A stretch of 64,000 nucleotides of DNA from Nostoc sp. KVJ3. GTDB lineage: Bacteria > Cyanobacteriota > Cyanobacteriia > Cyanobacteriales > Nostocaceae. This document shows, in pieces, positions 17,542 through 25,002 of this stretch. Location of the stretch: positions 2,480,001 to 2,544,000 of the forward strand of contig NZ_WWFG01000002.1 in the NCBI RefSeq assembly GCF_026127265.1. Direction: 5' to 3'. The notes under the pieces are model-generated. The model made no database searches. It worked only from the letters and a program-made list of their open reading frames with translations, and had not been told where the DNA came from. Within the stretch, counting starts at the first letter, position 1; every line of letters begins with the position of its first letter. The position numbers and the translations under genes are program-made.

Positions 17542-18432
17542 ATGTCATCCATTGAGCTTCTGCAACGCCAAATCCACACTGCCCAAGAACTGCAAGCTGT
17601 GGTGAAAATGATGAAAGTACTAGCAGCCTTAAACATCCACCAATACGAACAGGCGGTTGCCTCCCTCGCTGAGTATAACCGAACAATCGAAATGGGTTTG
17701 CATGTCGTACTGAAGGCAACACATACCCATGACGCGCATACCCAACAATCCCTTTCAACCTGCAATGTTACTCGTTGCGGTGTGATTATCTTTGGCTCTG
17801 AGCAAGGGATGTGCGGTCAATTCAACGAACAGATTAGCCACTATGCGATCGCTGAATTAGAGAAGTTGAAGCTCTCACCCGAACATCTGGCGATTTTTGC
17901 CGTCGGATCGAGATTGATTTCCCATTTAGAAACCGCAGGCTATGGAATTGAGCAAACTTTCGCCATGCCAGGTTCGCTAGCTGGGATCACATCAATGGTT
18001 CAAGAAATCTTGATGCACATTGCCACATGGCGCGATCGCGAACAAATTGGCCAAATTACATTATTCTACAACCACTTACATTCCAATACATTATGGGAGC
18101 CATATAAGCTGCAACTATTACCACTTGATGGTGAATGGCTACAACATATCGAAAGCCAAGAATGGCGATCGCGGACTCTGCCAACTTTTACGATGCCGAG
18201 CGATGTTTTGGTTGCGTCTTTATTACGACAATATTTTTTTATTTTGCTGTATCGGGCTTTTGGTGAGTCCCTCGCAGGTGAAAATGCTAGCCGTCTCGCT
18301 TCTATGCAAGTTGCTGAGAAAAACATTGAGGAGCGGCTGACAGAATTTACTGGTCAATTTCAGCAAAAACGCCAAACTGCAATTACAGATGAATTACTAG
18401 AAATTATTTCCGCCTTTGAGTTAAGCCATTAA
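17542..18432 (+). CDS. atpG: N-ATPase F1 subunit gamma
   Basis: 296 residues. The N-terminal helix SSIELLQRQIHTAQELQAVV and KMMKVLAALNIHQYEQAV, and the C-terminal helix GENASRLASMQVAEKNIEER, form the central-shaft coiled coil; the middle has GSEQGMCGQFN. It lacks the extra insertion found in the thylakoid F-ATPase gamma of cyanobacteria, so it belongs to the accessory enzyme. Its ATG is two bases after the atpA stop, so it is translationally coupled. In the canonical N-ATPase order gamma is the last gene; here atpD, atpC and atpQ follow after a MITE. Confidence 0.9.
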   Translation: MSSIELLQRQIHTAQELQAVVKMMKVLAALNIHQYEQAVASLAEYNRTIEMGLHVVLKATHTHDAHTQQSLSTCNVTRCGVIIFGSEQGMCGQFNEQISHYAIAELEKLKLSPEHLAIFAVGSRLISHLETAGYGIEQTFAMPGSLAGITSMVQEILMHIATWRDREQIGQITLFYNHLHSNTLWEPYKLQLLPLDGEWLQHIESQEWRSRTLPTFTMPSDVLVASLLRQYFFILLYRAFGESLAGENASRLASMQVAEKNIEERLTEFTGQFQQKRQTAITDELLEIISAFELSH

Positions 18433-18500
18433 TAATTCGTAATTCGTAATTACGAATTCGGATTTAGCGAAAATTGCAGTCTTATCCTTTTGGCAGAGGC

Positions 18501-18653
18501 TAGGGCGTGTTTTCAAACTAGAAGATCCCCCCAACCCCCCTTAAAAAGGGGGGCTAACTAAGAGTCTCTTAAAGTCCCCCTTTTTAAGGGGGATTTAGGG
18601 GGATCTAAAAAGTTAGGGGGCTAACTAAATGAGTAGTTTGAAAACACGCCCTA
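18501..18653. repeat. MITE-like element, family A, between atpG and atpD
   Basis: 153 bp with perfect ends TAGGGCGTGTTTTCAAAC and GTTTGAAAACACGCCCTA and the G/C-rich hairpin interior. It fills much of the 400-bp atpG-atpD gap; the rest holds short direct repeats of AATTCGTAATT / AATTACGAATTA (18433-18465 and 18818-18834). A hairpin of this size could terminate or attenuate transcription before atpD, so atpD may need its own promoter. Confidence 0.8.
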
Positions 18654-18836
18654 GCGTCAAGGGGAAACCCCAACAGGATCAATTTTTCAAGACAGACCTC
18701 AAGCATAATGAGCGAAACTTATCTGCAAGAAGTTGCACCAACGACAAGCTCAGTGACCACGTGTATAAGTCGGGGACTCTGACCCGTTTTTTTAAGTTGA
18801 GCGGAGTCGAAACTTTAATTACGAATTACGAATTAT

Positions 18837-20273
18837 ATGGAACCAGATATTAAATCATCTTCCCAATCAAATCATTCCCAAGAGCAAAATCTTGGTTCTA
18901 TCCTCTCCGTGCGGAGCAGCATCATCGATATCCATTTTCCCAAACGCTTGCCATATATAAATAGCCAGTTACAAACAGGGAAAGGAGGTAATCTTTCCAT
19001 CGCGGTGGTTTCACATCTGGGCGCTCAGGTGGTGCGGGGTGTAGCACTTGCCCCAACCGCAGGTTTGACGCGCGGTGAGATTGTGATTGATACTCAGCAC
19101 CCGTTACAAGTTCCAGTGGGCGATCGCCTTTTAGGGAGAATGTTAAACCTATTTGGCGAAGCGATCGATGAGAAAGAGGCGATCGCAGGTGGCGAATGGC
19201 GATCAATTCATGCCACGCCAATTGCGATGTCAGAACGAGTTACCAAAGCCGAAATCCTCAAAACTGGGATCAAAGCCATCGATCTGCTCACACCTTTGGA
19301 ACGAGGCGGTAAAACAGGTTTGCTTGGCGGTGCAGGTGTTGGCAAAACGGTGCTAATTACAGAAATGATCCATAATATGGTCAAGCAGCACCAAGGTGTA
19401 AGTTTATTTTGTGGGATTGGTGAACGCTGTCGAGAAGGTCTTGATCTATATCAAGAAATGGCAGCAACGGGGGTTCTCCCAAATGCAGTCTTAGTCTTCG
19501 GACAGATGAATGAACCACCGGGAGTCAGATTTTGGGTAGGACACGCGGCGCTAACAATGGCAGAATATTTTCGCGATCGCTCCCAAAAAGATGTATTACT
19601 TTTAATCGATAATATCTTTCGCTTTATCCAAGCGGGTTCAGAAGTATCGGGACTGATGGGGATAATACCTTCGCGGGTGGGCTATGAACCAACCCTCGCC
19701 ACTGAACTCGCTCAACTAGAGGAGCGGATCTGCAATACATCAGCAGGGGCGATTACTTCCATTCAAGCGGTTTATGTACCTGCGGATGACTTCACCGATC
19801 CCTCTGCTGTCGCTGTGTTTTCCCATCTGTCAGCCGCAATTGTGTTGTCACGTAAACGGGCGAGTGAAGGGCTTTATCCCGCCGTGGATTTGATGGAATC
19901 GAATTCCAAAATGCTGATGCCTCATATCGTTGGCGATCGCCATTATCAGATCGCTCAAGCAGTCCGCAAAACCATCAGCACCTATGAGGAACTAAAAGAT
20001 ATCATCGCCATGTTGGGCTTAGAAGAATTATCGCCAGGCGATCGCCAAGTGGTATCCCAGGCACGACGTTTAGAACGTTTTCTCACTCAACCCTTCTTTT
20101 CCACCGCCCAGTTTACAGGTTTGACAGGGAAATTAGTCGAATTAGACGATGCCCTAGAAGGATGTGAACGCATTCTCAATGATGAGTTTGCTGATACACC
20201 AGAGCGATCGCTCTACATGATTGGCTCAATTGATGAAGTCGTAAAAGCTCCAAAAGAAGGCAAAAAATCATGA
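18837..20273 (+). CDS. atpD: N-ATPase F1 subunit beta (catalytic)
   Basis: 478 residues. P-loop GLLGGAGVGKTVLITEMI, the catalytic Glu block GIGERCREG, LLLIDNIFRFIQAGSEVSGL, and VYVPADDFTDPS. The DELSEED loop reads LGLEELSPGDRQ, a divergence usual in N-type enzymes. About 20 extra polar residues at the N-terminus precede GSILSVRSSIID. It overlaps atpC by 4 bases. In canonical N-ATPase operons atpD is the first gene; here it follows atpG. Confidence 0.92.
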   Translation: MEPDIKSSSQSNHSQEQNLGSILSVRSSIIDIHFPKRLPYINSQLQTGKGGNLSIAVVSHLGAQVVRGVALAPTAGLTRGEIVIDTQHPLQVPVGDRLLGRMLNLFGEAIDEKEAIAGGEWRSIHATPIAMSERVTKAEILKTGIKAIDLLTPLERGGKTGLLGGAGVGKTVLITEMIHNMVKQHQGVSLFCGIGERCREGLDLYQEMAATGVLPNAVLVFGQMNEPPGVRFWVGHAALTMAEYFRDRSQKDVLLLIDNIFRFIQAGSEVSGLMGIIPSRVGYEPTLATELAQLEERICNTSAGAITSIQAVYVPADDFTDPSAVAVFSHLSAAIVLSRKRASEGLYPAVDLMESNSKMLMPHIVGDRHYQIAQAVRKTISTYEELKDIIAMLGLEELSPGDRQVVSQARRLERFLTQPFFSTAQFTGLTGKLVELDDALEGCERILNDEFADTPERSLYMIGSIDEVVKAPKEGKKS

Positions 20274-20680
20274 CCGAGACATCCTCAGAAATGCGGTTCA
20301 AAGTTGTCTTACCAACTAAAATTCTGATGGAAACAGCCGCAATCAAAGTGATTGCAGAAGCGGAGAATGGGATGTTTTGTTTGCTACCCTGCCATATAGA
20401 TTTTGTGGCGACACTGATACCAAGTTTGTTATCCTTCGTCTCACCCCAAGGACAAGAACAATTCCTCGCAATCGATCAAGGAATTTTGATCAAGCATGGG
20501 GATGAGGTAACAGTTGCTACCCAAAATGCAGTTCCAGGTGGCGATTTGGAAATATTGAGAAAAACCGTTGAGGAGGAGTTTCACTTAATCGATGAACGCG
20601 AAAAAACAGCACGTTCCGTTTTAGAAAACCTAGAGATCAACACAATTCGGCACTTTATCGAGTTAGGTGAATATCCATGA
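20270..20680 (+). CDS. atpC: N-ATPase F1 subunit epsilon
   Basis: 136 residues. The N-terminal beta-sandwich begins MRFKVVLPTKILMETAAIKV with AENGMFCLLPCHIDFVATL and LAIDQGILIKHGDEVTVAT; a C-terminal helical hairpin follows (ILRKTVEEEFHLIDEREKTA). It couples the shaft to the c-ring and can inhibit hydrolysis. It starts inside the last codons of atpD and overlaps atpQ by 4 bases, so all three are translationally coupled. Confidence 0.88.
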   Translation: MTETSSEMRFKVVLPTKILMETAAIKVIAEAENGMFCLLPCHIDFVATLIPSLLSFVSPQGQEQFLAIDQGILIKHGDEVTVATQNAVPGGDLEILRKTVEEEFHLIDEREKTARSVLENLEINTIRHFIELGEYP

Positions 20681-21039
20681 AAATCCCACCCTCTCGTCAG
20701 TCTCGCTCCCAAAGGCATCTTAACGCCAAAGCGATCGCTAATCAAGCACGCCGCAAACTTTATGCTCGCCAAGCGAAACCTCATGGTGGCGTTTTGTTTG
20801 GCTTAGGTTTTGTTGGCTTGGTCGGTTGGTCAGTGGTCGTACCAACTTTATTAGGAATGGCACTAGGCATCTGGATCGATTTCCAATTTCCCAGTCGCTT
20901 CTCATGGACATTGGCACTGATGCTGGCAGGTTTAAGCATTGGTTGTTTGATTGCTTGGGAATGGGTATCGCAGGAGCAACAACGCATGGCAAGAGATCAA
21001 CCACCCGATGATTCTCCCAACCAGGAAGAAAGAGACTGA
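20677..21039 (+). CDS. atpQ: N-ATPase accessory subunit AtpQ (AtpI-like)
   Basis: 120 residues. A basic N-terminus (SRQSRSQRHLNAKAIANQAR) is followed by two membrane helices: FGLGFVGLVGWSVVVPTLLGMALGIWID and TLALMLAGLSIGCLIAWEWV. This is the AtpI/AtpQ pattern; AtpQ proteins are found in N-ATPase operons between atpC and atpR and may help ion (Mg2+) handling or c-ring assembly. Here the gene is last, because the D-C-Q block follows R-B-E-F-A-G. Confidence 0.85.
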   Translation: MKIPPSRQSRSQRHLNAKAIANQARRKLYARQAKPHGGVLFGLGFVGLVGWSVVVPTLLGMALGIWIDFQFPSRFSWTLALMLAGLSIGCLIAWEWVSQEQQRMARDQPPDDSPNQEERD

Positions 21040-21183
21040 ACTGAATGGCACGCTTGATCGGGCAAGAAACAAAAAGAAATAAAAGCCCCAACAGATTGCA
21101 GCACAAGCTTTGAAAACATAAATAATTGATGGATAAATTCCCTGTAGAGACGGCGATTTATCGCATCTCTCTAACCGTCAAAA

Positions 21184-21265
21184 TGAATTTGGTAACGATT
21201 TATATCGTAATGAATCAATTCACTCAAGAAATCAAGCCATAGCCCCTCAGAGTAGTTAACGAGGA
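21184..21265 (+). repeat. ~80-bp direct repeat, copy 2 (downstream of N-ATPase operon)
   Basis: Nearly identical to 12661-12741, in the same orientation, with the same two palindromes. It follows the last atp gene by 145 bp and precedes the gene at 21524. Just upstream (21141-21180) is the dispersed GTAGAGACGGCGATTTATCG-type hairpin, which also occurs after the TPR-CHAT gene at about 59122. Confidence 0.8.
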
Positions 21266-21284
21266 GCAACAATATTGCCTGATT

Positions 21285-21475
21285 GACCGAAGAAGGCTGA
21301 GGGGCAGGGGGCAGGGAGCAGGGGGAGCAAGAGAATAGCCCCGAAGCCGTGAAGCGGAGCGGAACATGGGTACAAGCCCCGCCATAAAGGGCGCTCTTAC
21401 TGGGGCGGAGTCTGAGAGCTTCTCCGTCTCAGTTTTCCCCCTTGCTCCCTGCCCCCTGCTCCCCTGCCTCTTTTT
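21285..21475. repeat. Large imperfect inverted repeat of GGGGCAGGGAGC units
   Basis: The left part is built from AGGGGGCAGGGAGCAGGGGG-like units and the right part from the complement (CTTGCTCCCTGCCCCCTGC), about 100 bp apart; the frame through it is a by-product of the repeat. Related short units occur at 26573-26612 and, in another form, at 51390-51560. It fills most of the gap before the secreted-protein gene. Confidence 0.6.
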
Positions 21476-21523
21476 CAACCGCTTTAATTGTAGCTACTCT
21501 CAACTTATCGAAAGGAACATCTA

Positions 21524-21817
21524 ATGAAACGCATAATCGCTATCCTGATGCTTGTTCTTCCCCTTGGAGTCTTGGCAAAATCTGCCTCAGCCGCAGAGTT
21601 CAATGTTAATCATGGGCAGAATTCAACTCGTCCTGGTGTCGTCGAAACAGGCCGGGTTGCACCAGATCGATTGGCTCAAAACCAGCGCGAACAAACTCGG
21701 CGCAATACTACACGCCGTGTTCGTTATCGCCGGGTCTGGGTGGCAGGACATTACCAACCGACCTCTCGCGGTCATCGGCGATGGGTACCAGGACACTGGG
21801 TAAACCGTCGCGTTTAG
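21524..21817 (+). CDS. Small secreted YXWXXGHW-type repeat protein
   Basis: 97 residues. Signal peptide KRIIAILMLVLPLGVLAKSA with likely cleavage after ASA-A. The mature part is basic and ends with two tryptophan repeats, RVWVAGHYQP and RRWVPGHWVNR, typical of the YXWXXGHW repeat family of periplasmic or surface proteins of unknown function. A GGA-type ribosome site lies about 8 bases before the ATG. Probably single-copy transcription, preceded by the 80-bp direct repeat. Confidence 0.75.
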   Translation: MKRIIAILMLVLPLGVLAKSASAAEFNVNHGQNSTRPGVVETGRVAPDRLAQNQREQTRRNTTRRVRYRRVWVAGHYQPTSRGHRRWVPGHWVNRRV

Positions 21818-21909
21818 CATCATGCGCTTGAAAGGTTGGATTGGGCGATCGCTTAACAAACCGCCCTAAGCAGCTTTCGGGAGGACAACAACAGCGAGTT
21901 GCCAAGCTT

Positions 21910-21974
21910 GTATTGTAATCAATCAATTCATCCATTAACTCAAACGGTAGTCGCCCAGAGTAGTAAATGAGCAG
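21910..21974 (+). repeat. Diverged copy 3 of the 80-bp repeat
   Basis: GTATTGTAATCAATCAATTC and the following CCCAGAGTAGTAAATGAGCAG align to the second half of copies 1 and 2 (TCGTAATGAATCAATTCA ... CCTCAGAGTAGTTAAC..GGAG) with many substitutions. It lies 90 bp upstream of the gene at 22063. Its recurrence in front of three plus-strand genes favours a regulatory reading. Confidence 0.55.
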
Positions 21975-22062
21975 AGTTGTTTATAAGTTAATGAACTATT
22001 AGCCATTTTAGAGATTGAGTGTATCCGATGATAACTGGTCTAACAAGACCAAGGAGAAATTA

Positions 22063-22740
22063 ATGGAAACGCAGATGTCCCGGATTCATCAAACCACTTA
22101 CAACGCTATTTTTCAGCACCCAGTAGCCCGTAACCTTCAGTGGCACGATGTGCGATCGATGCTAAATGCAGTGACCGATGAGACTCAGGAACATAACGGC
22201 ACTCTGAGATTTACGCGGAATGGTGAGACGCTGACAGTTCACCCCTCGAAGCACAAAGATTTATCTGATATCCATGAACTAATGCAGATTCGCCACTTTC
22301 TTGAGCGTTCTGCTGTCCCCGCCCAGCCAATCATCGCCGAGGGTGTCCACCTGCTGGTCGTTATCGATCACCGTGAGGCGCGTATCTATAAAACTGAACT
22401 GCACGGCTCAGTACCAGAACGGATCGTTCCTTACGACCCGGACGGCTCTCATCGGCATCTGCACAATGTGGATGACGATGCCAACGGTCAGCGCCAGCCG
22501 GAACTAAAATCCTTCTATGAGGCAATAGCGCGATCGCTAAGTGGCACAAAGAAGATTCTGATCTTTGGCAGTTCAACCGGATCGAGCAGCGCGATGGATT
22601 ATCTGCTGGCGGATCTCAAAGAACATCATCCAGATATCGCCCAGCGAGTTGTCGGTACAGTCGTCGTCAATGAACAACACATGAGCGAAGACCAGTTACT
22701 GGCACAGGCGCGGACGTTCTACGCGACAACCGAGCGATAA
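22063..22740 (+). CDS. Hypothetical protein, eRF1/Host-attachment-like fold suspected
   Basis: 225 residues from the ATG at 22063, chosen for the AAGGAG 7 bases upstream (an in-frame ATG at 22015 lacks this). Contains HLLVVIDHREARIYKTELHG, a pattern I associate with bacterial eRF1-like (baeRF) domains, and later KILIFGSSTGSSSAMDYLLA and RVVGTVVVNEQHMSEDQLLA, consistent with a C-terminal alpha/beta domain. Composition is more GC-rich than its neighbours, hinting at transfer. No membrane segments. Function unknown. Confidence 0.6.
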   Translation: METQMSRIHQTTYNAIFQHPVARNLQWHDVRSMLNAVTDETQEHNGTLRFTRNGETLTVHPSKHKDLSDIHELMQIRHFLERSAVPAQPIIAEGVHLLVVIDHREARIYKTELHGSVPERIVPYDPDGSHRHLHNVDDDANGQRQPELKSFYEAIARSLSGTKKILIFGSSTGSSSAMDYLLADLKEHHPDIAQRVVGTVVVNEQHMSEDQLLAQARTFYATTER

Positions 22741-23012
22741 AATCTACTGTCTTGCGATCGCTTTCCCATTTACACCAAGTCTATTCGCCAAATCAGTAAA
22801 TGCAGTAGCAGCGATCGCAGGTATCGTAAACAATCTGTACGAGCGAGGGAGAATTATATTATAGCGGTTCTCAGTCGAGTGAGGTACAAGAACCCCACCC
22901 CCAACCCCCTCCCCGCAAGCGATGAGGGGACTATGATGTACCTCATGTGATTAGGAAACGCTATATCGTCCATTCTGATTGAAGTATCACTTATCAATTT
23001 GGAGATATATCA

Positions 23013-23435
23013 ATGAATAAAAATCCTCATGAACAGAGCAATTCTGAACGGAGGCAAGAACTTCGGAATGATGAAGAATCTTTCCGACTTCAACAGGAAG
23101 AGAGACGGCTGGAAACTGGCAAACGCAGCGCTACGTTTACCTGGATTATCAATAGTATTTACTTTCTAGTTGGAACGCTTGAAATTCTCCTGACATTACG
23201 CTTCTTATTGCGTTTTTTCGGAGCAAATACAAAAAATGCCTTTGCTCAGTTTATTTACAATCTTTCTGATCCCTTCATTACGCCTTTTTCCACCTTATTT
23301 ATCAGTCCCGTTTTTGGTGGCGGAGTAAACATTTTTGATGTCAATGTTCTAATTGCAATCATCGTGTATACTCTCTTAGGCTGGCTCGGTGCATGGGTAG
23401 TTAGATTTATCTATGCTGGACAGAGAGCAGTATAA
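23013..23435 (+). CDS. YggT-family membrane protein
   Basis: 140 residues. A charged N-terminal ~45 residues (EQSNSERRQELRNDEESFRL) precede two membrane helices with the YggT pattern: FLVGTLEILLTLRFLLRFFG, then NLSDPFITPFSTLF, then VNVLIAIIVYTLLGWLGAWV. YggT proteins are small membrane proteins of poorly defined function, linked to envelope and osmotic stress. GGAG lies about 10 bases before the ATG. The region 22860-22970 upstream holds a dispersed repeat with an inverted GAGGTAC / GTACCTC pair. Confidence 0.8.
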   Translation: MNKNPHEQSNSERRQELRNDEESFRLQQEERRLETGKRSATFTWIINSIYFLVGTLEILLTLRFLLRFFGANTKNAFAQFIYNLSDPFITPFSTLFISPVFGGGVNIFDVNVLIAIIVYTLLGWLGAWVVRFIYAGQRAV

Positions 23436-23519
23436 AAAACGAGAAGATTTAATGACTGTTATGTTAAATATCTTCATTTTGAACCTATTTATAACAGAAT
23501 ATAGGAGCGTAATGGAGTC

Positions 23520-23864
23520 ATGGAAGAAAAATCGATCACAACTCTGCCAGCTAATTCACTCCCTCTAAATCATCGGGGAGTTGAAACTCTTTCTGTGCTA
23601 GATATGGGTTTCCTGATAGTAGTCAGTGCTATGATTATTTCGGCGATCGCTACTTTAATTTATGCCTTTATTCCTAAGCGGGTGCAGCAGTATTTATTTA
23701 GCCTCAAATTGCCTCACAAAGCCAAGTGTCCTCACTGTCGATATTTTAGTCATAATTCATATCTCAAATGCACCGTCCATCCATCAACGGTGCTAACCGA
23801 TCAAGCAATTAATTGTTTAGATTACAGTCCACATAATCAGGTGAAACTAGTTGAAGAAGATTAG
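23520..23864 (+). CDS. Small membrane protein with Cys-rich tail
   Basis: 114 residues. One hydrophobic helix (LDMGFLIVVSAMIISAIATLIYAFI) followed by a cytoplasmic or lumenal Cys-rich tail: KCPHCRYFSHNSYLKCTVHP and later INCLDYSP, i.e. four cysteines in CxxC-x10-C-x14-C spacing, suggestive of metal binding. Similar 'CPHCRYxSxNxYLxCxVHP' tails occur in uncharacterised cyanobacterial proteins. It lies between YggT and bactofilin-like genes on the same strand, perhaps an envelope-related cluster. Confidence 0.65.
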   Translation: MEEKSITTLPANSLPLNHRGVETLSVLDMGFLIVVSAMIISAIATLIYAFIPKRVQQYLFSLKLPHKAKCPHCRYFSHNSYLKCTVHPSTVLTDQAINCLDYSPHNQVKLVEED

Positions 23865-23958
23865 AGAAGACTGTTGAAGATAATTCCCTCTGCCTCTTCG
23901 GTCAAGTATTGCCTAATCTAACTGGTGAGATTGGAAAATAAAATTAGGAGTCTTAACC

Positions 23959-24858
23959 ATGAACTGGAAGCAGTTGACAATCGTGTTTATCTCTACGATA
24001 GTATTTCTGTTTGCCGGAAATGCGATCGCACAGACTGATCTAAATATTAATAATACCAATCTGATTCGATTGGGCGGAAATGTCACGGTTGTAGAAAAAC
24101 AAGTTGTAGAAAATGCTATTGCCATTGGTGGTTCGGCGATCGTCCAACCCAATGGACGGGTGACACAAACTGCGATCGCTATCGGTGGAAATATCATTCT
24201 CAAGCAAGGCGCACGGGTAGATGGCGATGCCTATGCGATCGGTGGCAAAGTCGTATTAGCAGAAGGAGCCATAATTCGCGGCTCAAACAGCACATTCAAC
24301 GGTCAATATAATGAACGAGGCATGACGGGAATGTACCGTCATCGAGATCGATTTTTGCCGATGTATTTCTTTTACGCTGGTTTTCGGATTTTCTCTGCGA
24401 TCGTCGGTGCGATTCTTGGCATAATTTTATTACAAACCGCGCCACCTTTTCTGCCGAATTTAGCAGCTACCGTGCGTCAATATCCCGGTAAAAGCGCCTT
24501 ATGGGGAATTGGGGCAATGTTTACCTTATTTGCCCTTAACATTTTTTTGGCAATCACCCTAATTGGTATTCCATTGATTCCACTCCTGATGTTGATGGTG
24601 AGTCTGACATCATTGGTTGGGGCATTGGGAATTTCACTATTCATCGGTCAACAAGTGGTAAAAAGCGATTTTCTTACAGAGAGGCTACACCAACGGCAAA
24701 GCAGCTTGCAGCAGTTCTTGATTGGGTTGCTGATTGTCACAGTACTTGCGCTGATTCCATTTGTGGGCGGGATTGTGGTGTTTGTTGTGAGTCTGTTGGG
24801 CTTGGGATCGCTCCTTAGCTGGCAATTTGGTAAAACACAACCCCCGGTTTTGGGATAA
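23959..24858 (+). CDS. Membrane protein with bactofilin-like beta-solenoid
   Basis: 299 residues. Signal peptide (LTIVFISTIVFLFAGNAIAQ). Residues ~30-110 hold repeated short beta turns (IRLGGNVTVVEKQVVENAIA, IGGSAIVQPNGRV, AIGGNIILKQGARVDGDAYA, IGGKVVLAEGAIIRGS) as in polymer-forming cytoskeletal (bactofilin-type) domains, but exported. Then several membrane helices (IFSAIVGAILGIILLQ, GIGAMFTLFALNIFLAITLI, IPLLMLMVSLTSLVGALGIS, and a last pair). Function unknown. Confidence 0.7.
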   Translation: MNWKQLTIVFISTIVFLFAGNAIAQTDLNINNTNLIRLGGNVTVVEKQVVENAIAIGGSAIVQPNGRVTQTAIAIGGNIILKQGARVDGDAYAIGGKVVLAEGAIIRGSNSTFNGQYNERGMTGMYRHRDRFLPMYFFYAGFRIFSAIVGAILGIILLQTAPPFLPNLAATVRQYPGKSALWGIGAMFTLFALNIFLAITLIGIPLIPLLMLMVSLTSLVGALGISLFIGQQVVKSDFLTERLHQRQSSLQQFLIGLLIVTVLALIPFVGGIVVFVVSLLGLGSLLSWQFGKTQPPVLG

Positions 24859-25002
24859 CTCAATTGACGCTACTAGTAGTCTGTCAAGCCAACAATGCTT
24901 ACGTAAACTAAGTTTTAGAATCTTTCTCTCTTTCTCTCTGTGTTCTCTGTGCCTCTGTGGTTCGTTATTAAATTGTTAATACAGTCTTTTGAGGGTTATT
25001 TA

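Noticed and set aside
17059..17765. Minus-strand ORFs across the atpA end and atpG
   Set aside because: Shadows of atpA/atpG; the CILRILGIC-type repeats simply mirror the 27-bp tandem repeat.
21224..21478. 84-codon minus ORF before the secreted protein gene
   Set aside because: Entirely on an inverted GGGGCAGGGAGC repeat block.
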